Source: Acidobacteriota bacterium
GTDB taxonomy: Bacteria > Acidobacteriota > Thermoanaerobaculia > Multivoradales > UBA5704
NCBI GenBank assembly: GCA_003223675.1
Contig: QHVW01000102.1
Coordinates: 1-6,940 of the forward strand
Direction of reading: 5' to 3'
Length of the DNA stretch: 6,940 bases
Below the pieces are notes generated by a model. The model was given only the letters and a program-made list of their open reading frames with translations, searched no databases and was not told the origin of the DNA. This document shows, one piece after another, positions 1-6,490 of this stretch. Within the stretch, counting starts at the first letter, position 1; every line of letters begins with the position of its first letter. A program made the translations under genes and the position numbers.

Positions 1-1580
1 CGCTGGGAGACGTCGTAGACGATGAGGTCGTCGCCGCTATTGAAATCTTTTACCCCCGCCACGAGATCGGGTGCGGAGCTGTAGAAGGCGATCATGGAGC
101 CGTCGGCGCTGATCATCGGGGCATAGGAGGAGCCGCTGGCAGTGATACGGGCGCCGCCGCCGCTCCGGGCGCTCACCAGGGTCGTCCGTCCCGCCTTGAG
201 ATCGAATAGAAAAATATCCGGAGAATAGTTGAAATCTCTCTGGCCGGTCACCAGGTCGATGGCGGGGCTGTCGAACGTGATGAAGCGGCCGTCGGCGCTG
301 ATCGCGGCGTTGTCGGGCCAGGGGGAGGGGCTCGTCGGCGAGCCTCCCGAGCGGCTGACCAGGGTGACGGCGCTCGTGCCGCGGTCGAAGACGAAGAGGG
401 CGGCGCCAGGCTTCGCGACCTGGCGCGGCACCAGGTTGGTCGCGAAGCTCTGGAAGATGACGAAACGCCCGTCCGCGCTGAGCTGGAAGGGGGTGGGGAG
501 GAAGCCGGTCCCGGGCAGGTCCGAGGCCCGGTCGCCTGTGGTTTTGGGCTGGCCGGCCGCGTGGCTCACCAGGAGGATCGCGCGGGTCGCGCGGGAGTAG
601 AGGAAGACGTCGGCGCCTTGACCGTTGCGGTCGACCTGCCCCGGCACCACCTGGGTGTTGGCGCTCAGGAAGGCCACGGAGCTGCCGTCGGCGCTGATCG
701 CCGGGAAGGCGCCGGGGCCGATGGGGGCGACCTCTCCGGAGGCGCGGTCGTAGAGGAAGACGCGGCCTTCGTCCTGGCCTCCCCCCGGCGGGTTGGTGAG
801 ATGGCGGTTGAAGGCGACGAACCAGCCGTCGGCGCTCAGCGAGAAGTCCAGGGCGGTGGTACCCGGTACGGTCGATCCCGGCGCGGGATGGCTGACCAGC
901 GCGGTCTTTCCCGTCGTCCGGTCCCACAGGAAGACGTTGTCGCCGTCCGGCTGGCCCGGAACGAGATCGGACGCTTCGCTGCTGAAGGCGACGTAGCGGC
1001 CGTCGCCGCTGATCGCCGAGCCGATCACGCCGCAGCCGGAGCAGTCGGAGGCGTCGATGGCCGGCGAGGTGCTCACCAGCGTCGTTCTCCCCGAGATCCG
1101 GTCCCAGAGGAACAGGCGGACCTGGGCGGGGAATTCGGGGAGGCCGTCCACCAGGTTGGTCGCCAGGCTGGAGTACACGACCCAGCGGCCGTCGGCGCTG
1201 ATCGCCGGGGCCAGCGATTCGCCGTTGCCCGTGGTGACCGATGAATCCGCGGCATGGCTCACCAGGGTGGCGGTGCGGGCGACCCGATCGTAGAGGAACA
1301 GGTCGTCCGCCGTCTGATCGAAGCTCGTGTTGAGGTCGATCTGGCCGGGCACCAGGTTGTTGGCCACGCTGAGGAAGGCGACGTAGCGGCCGTCCCGGCT
1401 GACGGCGGGAGGATAGGGGAGGATGGGGCCCGAGCCCGACCCCGTATCCGAAAGCGCGCCGGGATCGACCCGGGAGGCCAGCTCCAACGTCCCGGCCGCG
1501 AAGCCGGCCTGCCCCCACAACACCGCCAGAACGCAGACTGTCGACGTCCGCCGAAACCTGGAGAATCCCGAAGCGTGCAT
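1..1580 (-). CDS. Secreted PD40/TolB-like beta-propeller repeat protein (3' end off the left edge)
   Basis: The frame is open from an ATG at 1580 to base 1, giving 526 codons with no stop, so the C-terminus is missing. An AAGGGAGG Shine-Dalgarno lies 5 nt before the ATG. Residues 1-29 look like a Sec signal peptide: Arg at 8, 10 and 11, a hydrophobic stretch TVCVLAVLWGQAGF, and cleavage near FAA. About eight degenerate repeats follow, each with an ISADGRYVAF-type strand, an NLVPGQ turn, a DVFLYDR-type strand and a TLVSH-type strand. The DNA coding for the ISADG box recurs at 101, 290, 470, 686, 827, 1001, 1190 and 1391, spaced 141-216 nt, always a multiple of three. This is the PD40/WD40-like family, which folds as beta-propellers; an extracytoplasmic location follows from the signal peptide. 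No enzymatic motif is visible, so binding or structural roles are only inference. It is a paralogue of the gene at 2900-5950. Confidence 0.9.
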   Translation of the reverse strand, partial: MHASGFSRFRRTSTVCVLAVLWGQAGFAAGTLELASRVDPGALSDTGSGSGPILPYPPAVSRDGRYVAFLSVANNLVPGQIDLNTSFDQTADDLFLYDRVARTATLVSHAADSSVTTGNGESLAPAISADGRWVVYSSLATNLVDGLPEFPAQVRLFLWDRISGRTTLVSTSPAIDASDCSGCGVIGSAISGDGRYVAFSSEASDLVPGQPDGDNVFLWDRTTGKTALVSHPAPGSTVPGTTALDFSLSADGWFVAFNRHLTNPPGGGQDEGRVFLYDRASGEVAPIGPGAFPAISADGSSVAFLSANTQVVPGQVDRNGQGADVFLYSRATRAILLVSHAAGQPKTTGDRASDLPGTGFLPTPFQLSADGRFVIFQSFATNLVPRQVAKPGAALFVFDRGTSAVTLVSRSGGSPTSPSPWPDNAAISADGRFITFDSPAIDLVTGQRDFNYSPDIFLFDLKAGRTTLVSARSGGGARITASGSSYAPMISADGSMIAFYSSAPDLVAGVKDFNSGDDLIVYDVSQ

Positions 1581-1585
1581 GCCGG

Positions 1586-1593
1586 CCTCCCTT
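1586..1593 (-). promoter_or_regulatory. Ribosome binding site of the left PD40 gene
   Basis: AAGGGAGG on the minus strand ends 5 nt before the ATG at 1580. It fixes that start upstream of the signal peptide. The same GGAGGCC-G-x-C leader precedes the start of the paralogous gene at 5950. Confidence 0.8.
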
Positions 1594-1684
1594 GAGCGGG
1601 CTTTCAGAGCCTTGTTCCGCTTTCTTCTACGAGTATGCGCCAGCGGGCGTCTAGGGAGCCGTCAACCTGGGAATGAGGGATTTT

Positions 1685-1774
1685 GTAGGGGCGGCCCTGC
1701 GTGGCCGCCCTGGGCGGGGGTGTCTGGCAGGGGATTTCCCCCACCCCAGGGCGGCCACACAGGGCCGCCCCTAC
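1685..1774. repeat. REPIN/BIME-like inverted pair of REP palindromes
   Basis: Two REP units face each other with their GTAG heads outward. The left unit is 1685-1710 on the plus strand and the right unit is 1749-1774 on the minus strand. Each has GTAG, an 8-bp perfect stem (GGGCGGCC / GGCCGCCC) and a 6-nt loop, CTGCGT on the left and CTGTGT on the right. The two units differ at that one base only. Pairing continues imperfectly into the 38-nt spacer, and a small GGGGA-TT-TCCCC hairpin sits at its centre (1730-1741). The whole unit can fold as one long hairpin or two small ones. A GTAG tetranucleotide before a GC-rich palindrome is the hallmark of REP elements mobilised by REP-associated tyrosine transposases (RAYTs). 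None is encoded in this window. Confidence 0.85.
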
Positions 1775-1867
1775 GAAGAGTTTGGTTCCCTTGTCCTTGC
1801 CCGCTTCTTGCAGCCCTTTTTCTCTCCGAGATGGAGGTGGCATTTCCGCTGCCGCGGTAACAACACC

Positions 1868-1874
1868 AAGGAGG
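1868..1874 (+). promoter_or_regulatory. Ribosome binding site of the SDR gene
   Basis: A perfect AAGGAGG lies 6 nt before the ATG at 1881. It selects that ATG over the in-frame upstream start at 1701, which would translate the REP repeat and add 60 residues with no SDR homology. Confidence 0.9.
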
Positions 1875-1880
1875 CACTTC

Positions 1881-2840
1881 ATGGCAGTCGATCTCAAGCC
1901 CCTGGACCAGCAAGTCATCGTGATCACCGGCGCGTCGAGCGGCATCGGCCTGGCCACGGCCCTGGCCGCGGCCAGGGAGGGCGCCAGGCTCGTCCTCGCG
2001 GCCCGCGCGGGGCAGGCGCTCGACGAGATCTGCCAGCGCATCAAGGCCGACGGCGGCCAGGCGATCTACGTGGTCGCCGACGTGGGCAAGCGCGAGCAGG
2101 TCGAGCACGTCGCGGAAGCGGCGATCCAGAAGTTCGGCCGCATCGACACCTGGATCAATGACGCCGGGGTCTCGATCTACGGCCGGCTCGACGAGGTCAG
2201 CGACGAGGACAGCCGCCGGCTGTTCGACACCAATTTCTGGGGCGTGGTCTACGGCTCGCTCGCGGCCCTCCCCTATCTCAAGCGGCAGGGGGGCGCGCTG
2301 ATCAACGTCGGCAGCGAGGTCTCGGACGCGGTGGTGCCGCTGCAGGGGATGTACTCGGCGTCCAAGCACGCGGTCAAGGGGTTCACCGACGCCCTGCGGA
2401 TCGAGATCGAGGACATCGACAAGGCGCCGGTCGTGATCACCCTGATCCAGCCGACGGCGGTCAACACCCCCTATCCGCAGCACGCCCGGAATTACATGGA
2501 CCAGGAGCCCAAGCTCCCCACGCCGCAGATCGATCCGGAGAAGGTGGCCGAGGCGATCCTCAGCGCGGCGGTCAAACCCCAGCGCGACGTCAAGGTGGGC
2601 ACCACGGCCCACCTCAACACGCTGACCGCCAAGCTCGCGCCGTCGCTCGGCGACAAGATGTCCGCCATGCAGGCCGAGCGCCAGCAGTTCGAGCGGCCGC
2701 CGCTCAATCCGGAGGGCGCGCTCTACCAGGCGGGCGGCACCGGGCACGTCCACGGCGCCGGCGGCGACAAGGACCAGCCCGACGAGGCGCGGCTGATGGA
2801 GGAGTCGCGGGGGCCGGCGGGGGCGCGCACGACGCGGTAA
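1881..2840 (+). CDS. Classical short-chain dehydrogenase/reductase (SDR family oxidoreductase)
   Basis: This 319-residue protein is a probable cytoplasmic NAD(P)H-dependent oxidoreductase with a Rossmann fold. The cofactor-binding motif TGASSGIG is at residues 16-23. Arg42 at the end of the second strand (VLAAR) favours NADP(H). D67-V68 and the INDAG motif at 92-96 (a variant of NNAG) are in place. The catalytic tetrad is complete: N118, S145, Y158 and K162, the last two as YSASK. After the core, residues from about 270 to 319 form a Gly-, Asp- and Glu-rich tail that looks flexible; it makes the protein longer than the usual 250-residue SDR. The substrate cannot be told from sequence. The gene stands alone on its strand, divergent from one PD40 gene and convergent with the other, so no operon partner hints at its pathway. 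Start chosen by the AAGGAGG at 1868. Confidence 0.93.
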   Translation: MAVDLKPLDQQVIVITGASSGIGLATALAAAREGARLVLAARAGQALDEICQRIKADGGQAIYVVADVGKREQVEHVAEAAIQKFGRIDTWINDAGVSIYGRLDEVSDEDSRRLFDTNFWGVVYGSLAALPYLKRQGGALINVGSEVSDAVVPLQGMYSASKHAVKGFTDALRIEIEDIDKAPVVITLIQPTAVNTPYPQHARNYMDQEPKLPTPQIDPEKVAEAILSAAVKPQRDVKVGTTAHLNTLTAKLAPSLGDKMSAMQAERQQFERPPLNPEGALYQAGGTGHVHGAGGDKDQPDEARLMEESRGPAGARTTR

Positions 2841-2861
2841 CCGCCCGGAAGACGGGATTCG

Positions 2862-2887
2862 GTAGGGGCGGCCCTGCGTGGCCGCCC
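2862..2887 (+). repeat. Solitary REP palindrome between convergent genes
   Basis: GTAG (2862-2865) is followed by GGGCGGCC, loop CTGCGT and GGCCGCCC. All 26 bases are identical to the left unit of the REPIN at 1685-1710. The shared flank GGGATT just upstream is also present at both sites. It fills most of the 59-nt gap between the SDR stop (2840) and the PD40 stop (2900). A hairpin here could act as a two-way transcript end or protect mRNA 3' ends, but there is no T-tract, so terminator function is inference. Confidence 0.85.
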
Positions 2888-2899
2888 CAGGCCGGCGCG

Positions 2900-5800
2900 T
2901 CAAGGCAAGGTATAGAGAAAGACGTCCGGGAATCCACCGTTGAAGTCGCCGGGCACCAGGTCCCAGGCGTCGCTGTTGAACAGGACCGCATTGCCGTTGG
3001 CGCTGATCTCAGGCATAAGGGATACGCCGTTGGCCGCCGCGCCCGGAAAGGCGATGGAGCGGGTGACGAGCGCGTTGGCTTCGGTCGTGCCGTCGTAGAG
3101 ATAGATGCCGCTACCTTTCACGTTGGCGACCAATCCCTGACAGTTGCCGAGATAGGCGACGAGCCGGCCGTCGGCGCTGATCGACGGCTGCGACGAGATG
3201 CAGGAATTTCCGGTCCTGGTCTCCGAGCCGTCGAGGTGACTCACCAATCGGATCGCTCCCGAGTCGAGGTCGAACAGGAAGACGTCTTCGCTCCCGGGAT
3301 AGTCGGTATCGTCGATCTGCCCGGGAACCAGGTTGGAGGCCCAACTGGTGAAGGCGATCCGGTGGCCGTCGGCGCTGAGGGCGCTGCTGGAGAGCGCTCC
3401 CACGGCGGTGAGCGGAGAGCCGGCCGCGTGGCTGACCAGCGTGGCCGTGCCTGACAGGCGGTCCAGAAGGAAGAGATCGGGGTCTCCGGCGGGATCATTG
3501 ACCTGGCCGGGAACCAGGCTGTCCCCGGTGCTGAAGAACGCGACGAACCGCCCGTCGGCGCTGAGCAGGGGGCGCTCCCCTCCGGCCGCGGTGGCGGGCA
3601 CGGAAGCCGTCCGGCTGACCAGGGTGGTGACGCCGGCGCCGCGGTCGAGGACGAACACGTCCGGGGAGAAATTGGTGTCGGCGGGGCCCGAGGATGCAAT
3701 GAGATCGGTCGCTTCGCTGACCAGGAGAGCGACCTGGCCGTCGGCGCTGAGGCCCGCCAGGGTGGCGGCTCGGTTCGCCGTCCGGACCGGCGACCCGTCG
3801 GCGTGGCTGAGCAGGGCGGTCTCGCCGGAGACCCGGTTGTAAAGGAAGGCATCGTCGCCCGAGTCGCCGTCCGCCTGGCCGAGGACCAGATCGGTGGCGG
3901 CGCTCGTGAAGCCGACCCAGGTCCCGTCAGCGCTCAGGAACGGAACGCCGCGGGAAGGCCGGTCGCCGGTCGTAATGGCCGAGCCGGCCGCGTGGCTCAC
4001 CAGGGTCGTGGTGCCCGCGACCCGGTCGAAAAGGAACAGGTCGGCGGCGTCGGCCTGCGCGGCGTTGGCGTCGGCCTGGCCGGCCACGAGGTCCGTCGCG
4101 GAGCTCGTGTAGGCCACATAGCGGCCGTCGGCGCTGATCCGGGCGGCATACGCCTGGCCGTTGCCGGGGACTTGAGGAGAGGCGGCGGACCGGCTCACCA
4201 GCGTGATCTGGCGCAGGACATGGTCATAGAGAAAGACGTCGGCTTTCTGGTTGGTGTCGAGCTGCCCCGGAGCCAGATTGGGGGCGGAGCTGAGGAAGAC
4301 CGAGAAGCGGCCGTCGGCGCTCACGCCGGCGGCGACGCTGGCGCCGCTGGGCGTGACGGACGGGATCCCCTGCCGGGACACCAGCCGGGTGCGTCCCGTT
4401 GGGCGGCCATAGAGGAAGACGTCCTGAGAGCCGTTCAGGTCCCGCGCTCCCCGCGCCAGGTTCGAGGCCTGGCTGGCGAAGGTGATCCAGTTGCCGTCGG
4501 CGCTGAAGGCCGGCGAGCCGCTGGGCGCGTCCCCCGGGGTGAGCCGCGATACCGTGCCGGCGAGGCGGTCGAAAAGGAACACGTCCACCGCGTGGTTGGC
4601 GTCGGCTCCACCCGCCACCAGGTTGTCCGCGAACGTGGTGAATACGACCCAGCGGCCGTCGGCGCTGAGGTCGAATTCCGAGCAATCCTGATTGGCCGCG
4701 GTGACGGGGGACGCGGCGGCCCGGCTCGCCAGGAGGATCTTTCCCGTGGCGCGCTCGAAGAGGAAAATGTCAGTGCTGTGCCCCCCCGCCTCCGTCTGCC
4801 CGGCGACCAGATTGCCCGCCCGGCTGAGAAAGACCACCCAGCTCCCGTCCGGGGTGATGTTGTACGCCTTGGAATCTCCATCGCCGGTGGTGACCAGAGA
4901 CGAGCTGGTGTGGCTCACCAGGACGATCTTGCCGGTCGCCCGCTCGTACAGGTAGATGTCGAAGTAAAGCGGCGTATCGTCCTGCAGCCCGGGCACCAGG
5001 TCCGTGGCGGTGCTGGTGAAGACGAGATAAGTTCCCGCGGCGTTGAGCACGGGGCCGCCGCCGCCTCGATTGGCCGGCTTGGAGGGCGAGGAGCTCGCGT
5101 GGCTGACGAGCACGGTCTTTCCCGACACCCGGTCGTGGAGGAACACGTTGCCGATGTTGTGGGGAAGCCCCAGCAGGAGGTCCGAGGCGTCGCTCCCGAA
5201 AGCGATGTAACGGCCATCGGCGCTGGGCCACGCGCCGTCGGAGATCCCATGCGCGGCCCTTCTGGACGAGCTCGCGGCATGGCTGATCAAGGTCGTCGTC
5301 CCGGACCGCCGGTCCCAGAAAAAGACGTCCAGGGAAAAATTGGTATCGGTCCCATGCTCCACGAGGTCCGAGGCGGGGCTGGAAAAGGCGATGGAGCCGT
5401 CGGAGGTCATCCGGAAATCGAACAGGGACGAATTGCTGCTCGTGACGGCCGAGCCCCCCTTGTGGGTGACGAGGGTCGTCGTCCGGGTCTGCCGGTCATA
5501 GAGAAAAAGATCGGGCGTTACGTTGAGGCTGTCTTGCTCCCGCTGTCCGGCCACCAGATTCCCGGCTTCGCTGGTGAAGGCGACATAGCGTCCGTCCGGG
5601 CTGATCTGAGGGGGCAGGCCCGGGATGGTGGCCGGGAGGGTGACCGGCAGGTCGCCGGCTGTGACTTCCGAGCCGGCGGCGTGGCTGACCAGGACGGTCT
5701 TCCCGGTCACCCGGTCATACAAAAAGACGTCATTTCCACCGTTCCGGTCGTCGGCGCTGAGCTTCGGCACCGAGCTCCCGCCGCTCGCCGAATCGGAGGA

Positions 5801-5950
5801 CAGGCCGGGCGGGACCCGGGTCACGAGCTCGATCTGGCCGGCCCAGGCAGCCGGCAGGCCCGCGGACAGCAGGGCCGCCAGCACGAAGAGGAGCAGGAGA
5901 GCGCTCGACAGCCCTCCGCGTCGGCACAGAAATCCCAGGGTCTTCGCCAC
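2900..5950 (-). CDS. Large secreted PD40/TolB-like beta-propeller repeat protein
   Basis: The protein has 1016 residues from a GTG start at 5950, chosen because GAGGAGG lies 5 nt upstream and a textbook signal peptide follows. That peptide has RR at 10-11, a Leu/Ala-rich core at 14-32 and AWA cleavage after residue 37. An in-frame ATG at 6055 would bury the signal peptide behind 35 unrelated residues. The rest is built of about 15 repeats, with 16 matches to the DVFLYDR strand, each pairing with ISADGRYVAF, NLVPGQ and TLVSHAAGS-type segments. The commonest period is 186 nt (62 residues). A final DVFLYTLP half-repeat ends the chain, with no anchor or sorting tail. PD40 repeats form beta-propellers; 15 repeats would suit two propellers, by inference. 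Many turns carry DxNxxxD, which may bind calcium. The first repeat is abnormally short. No catalytic motif was seen; the function is unknown. Confidence 0.92.
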   Translation of the reverse strand: MAKTLGFLCRRGGLSSALLLLFVLAALLSAGLPAAWAGQIELVTRVPPGLSSDSASGGSSVPKLSADDRNGGNDVFLYDRVTGKTVLVSHAAGSEVTAGDLPVTLPATIPGLPPQISPDGRYVAFTSEAGNLVAGQREQDSLNVTPDLFLYDRQTRTTTLVTHKGGSAVTSSNSSLFDFRMTSDGSIAFSSPASDLVEHGTDTNFSLDVFFWDRRSGTTTLISHAASSSRRAAHGISDGAWPSADGRYIAFGSDASDLLLGLPHNIGNVFLHDRVSGKTVLVSHASSSPSKPANRGGGGPVLNAAGTYLVFTSTATDLVPGLQDDTPLYFDIYLYERATGKIVLVSHTSSSLVTTGDGDSKAYNITPDGSWVVFLSRAGNLVAGQTEAGGHSTDIFLFERATGKILLASRAAASPVTAANQDCSEFDLSADGRWVVFTTFADNLVAGGADANHAVDVFLFDRLAGTVSRLTPGDAPSGSPAFSADGNWITFASQASNLARGARDLNGSQDVFLYGRPTGRTRLVSRQGIPSVTPSGASVAAGVSADGRFSVFLSSAPNLAPGQLDTNQKADVFLYDHVLRQITLVSRSAASPQVPGNGQAYAARISADGRYVAYTSSATDLVAGQADANAAQADAADLFLFDRVAGTTTLVSHAAGSAITTGDRPSRGVPFLSADGTWVGFTSAATDLVLGQADGDSGDDAFLYNRVSGETALLSHADGSPVRTANRAATLAGLSADGQVALLVSEATDLIASSGPADTNFSPDVFVLDRGAGVTTLVSRTASVPATAAGGERPLLSADGRFVAFFSTGDSLVPGQVNDPAGDPDLFLLDRLSGTATLVSHAAGSPLTAVGALSSSALSADGHRIAFTSWASNLVPGQIDDTDYPGSEDVFLFDLDSGAIRLVSHLDGSETRTGNSCISSQPSISADGRLVAYLGNCQGLVANVKGSGIYLYDGTTEANALVTRSIAFPGAAANGVSLMPEISANGNAVLFNSDAWDLVPGDFNGGFPDVFLYTLP

Positions 5951-5955
5951 GTCGG

Positions 5956-5962
5956 CCTCCTC
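5956..5962 (-). promoter_or_regulatory. Ribosome binding site deciding the GTG start of the large PD40 gene
   Basis: GAGGAGG on the minus strand ends 5 nt before GTG at 5950. The 24 nt before this GTG (5951-5974) match the 24 nt before the paralogue's ATG (1581-1604) at 17 positions without gaps, which supports both starts. Confidence 0.85.
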
Positions 5963-6034
5963 AGCCCGAGCTTTTGGGGTACCTCCATTGTACCGGAAGC
6001 TCACCCGAGGAATACGCCAGGGGCCGATTCCATT

Positions 6035-6065
6035 TCGAAGGCGTCGAGGTGCCACCCGCTTCGCC
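6035..6065 (-). repeat. 31-nt intergenic motif, copy A
   Basis: This segment matches 6536-6566 at 27 of 31 positions in the same orientation, with the core GGTGGCACCT preceded by GGCGAAG on the minus strand. It lies in the spacer between the DUF6632-like gene and the large PD40 gene, 36 nt after the stop of the former. Its nature is not known to me; no strong internal palindrome is present. Confidence 0.6.
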
Positions 6066-6092
6066 GCGCGGCCGCATCGACACCGGCCGCGC
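6066..6092 (-). terminator. GC-rich hairpin after the DUF6632-like gene, possible terminator
   Basis: A perfect 9-bp stem, GCGCGGCCG with CGGCCGCGC, encloses a 9-nt loop. It begins 9 nt after the TGA at 6102-6104 of the upstream minus-strand gene. There is no T-run behind it, so it is a weak candidate for an intrinsic terminator; it could equally be a chance palindrome in GC-rich DNA. Confidence 0.4.
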
Positions 6093-6101
6093 CTGCGGAG
6101 A

Positions 6102-6485
6102 TCATCCGGCTCTCTGGCGGCGGGGAGTCAGGGCCGCCAACACCGCGGCGATGAGGAACAGCACCGGCACATCGCCCCACAGGTGGCCGCGATGCTGGCC
6201 TTGAGCCAGCGCCTGGACGGCCATGATCCCGCCGTGCACCACGCTCGACCAGACCGTGAACCAGATCAGACTGAGGCTCGCGAGCGGATTCCGGGCCGCC
6301 AGGAGCAGGAAGACGCCCAGGGTGGCGTAGATTCCGACGATCATCAGGGGGTAGTCGGAATATCCCGTGTGCCACGTCCAGCCGGAAGGCCAGACGATCA
6401 TGAGCGGGTAGATGCCCACGATAGAGATGATGCCGACGACGACCAGCACGATCTTCAGAGCCTGGAGACGAGTCTCGTCGCTCAT
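6102..6485 (-). CDS. Four-helix membrane protein, DUF6632-like
   Basis: The product has 127 residues and four predicted membrane helices, at about 10-31, 46-64, 70-92 and 105-120. Between helices 1 and 2 is WPSGWTWH (32-39). Helix 3 carries SLIWFTVWSSVVHG with His84, and the loop before helix 4 holds HRGHLWGDVP (98-107). This arrangement of conserved Trp, His and Asp residues matches my recollection of the DUF6632 family, whose members are of similar length; a profile search was not possible. No function is established. The His/Asp positions facing the membrane edge could bind a ligand or metal, but that is speculation. GAGGAGA lies 5 nt before the ATG. It shares its strand with both neighbours, 90 nt from the upstream gene and 151 nt from the downstream one, so co-transcription is possible but not shown. 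Confidence 0.82.
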   Translation of the reverse strand: MSDETRLQALKIVLVVVGIISIVGIYPLMIVWPSGWTWHTGYSDYPLMIVGIYATLGVFLLLAARNPLASLSLIWFTVWSSVVHGGIMAVQALAQGQHRGHLWGDVPVLFLIAAVLAALTPRRQRAG

Positions 6486-6490
6486 GGTCT

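Larger units (their letters stand above)
1581..1880. other. Divergent intergenic region between the PD40 gene and the SDR gene
   Basis: These 300 bases separate two genes that start back to back, so both promoters should lie here. No convincing -35/-10 pair was found on either strand. A TTGACG (minus strand, 1660-1665) and a CATACT (minus strand, 1632-1637) are 22 nt apart, too far for a normal sigma-70 promoter. The centre is occupied by the inverted REP pair at 1685-1774. The ORFs that can be drawn here are spurious reading-through of that repeat. Confidence 0.7.

Noticed and set aside
37..1518. 493-codon minus-strand open frame overlapping the left PD40 gene
   Set aside because: It is a shifted frame of the same strand. 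Its product is Arg/Pro-rich with no signal peptide or domain, whereas the frame from 1580 gives a signal peptide and eight clean PD40 repeats.
1632..1665. TTGACG and CATACT as a sigma-70 promoter for the left PD40 gene
   Set aside because: The two hexamers are 22 nt apart, outside the usual 16-19 nt, and the -10 matches only 4 of 6 consensus bases.
1423..1860. Plus-strand open frame of 145 codons across the divergent intergenic region
   Set aside because: Its centre is a translation of the REP palindromes (GGPAWPPW, GGHTGPPL), a recognised source of spurious proteins, and its start overlaps the PD40 gene antisense.
1701..1880. 60-residue N-terminal extension of the SDR
   Set aside because: It translates the REPIN, has no SDR similarity and no RBS, while AAGGAGG precedes the ATG at 1881.
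1662..2903. 413-codon minus-strand open frame antisense to the SDR gene
   Set aside because: It starts in one REP and ends beyond the REPIN, is rich in Arg/Asp/Leu typical of antisense GC-rich frames, and the SDR on the other strand has all catalytic motifs and a perfect RBS.
2995..5760. Regularly spaced CGTCGGCGCTGA boxes as a CRISPR-like or operator array
   Set aside because: Spacing is always a multiple of three and the boxes encode the conserved ISADG residues of the PD40 repeats inside an intact gene.
5951..6055. 35-residue N-terminal extension of the large PD40 protein
   Set aside because: It would place a polar Arg-rich segment before the signal peptide; the GTG at 5950 has a strong Shine-Dalgarno and matches the paralogue's leader.
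3803..6154. 783-codon plus-strand open frame antisense to the large PD40 gene
   Set aside because: Its apparent repeats (VAVGAEG-like) mirror the DNA repeats of the sense gene. It lacks a sound RBS and known domains, runs past the sense gene's start, and long antisense frames are expected in GC-rich coding DNA.
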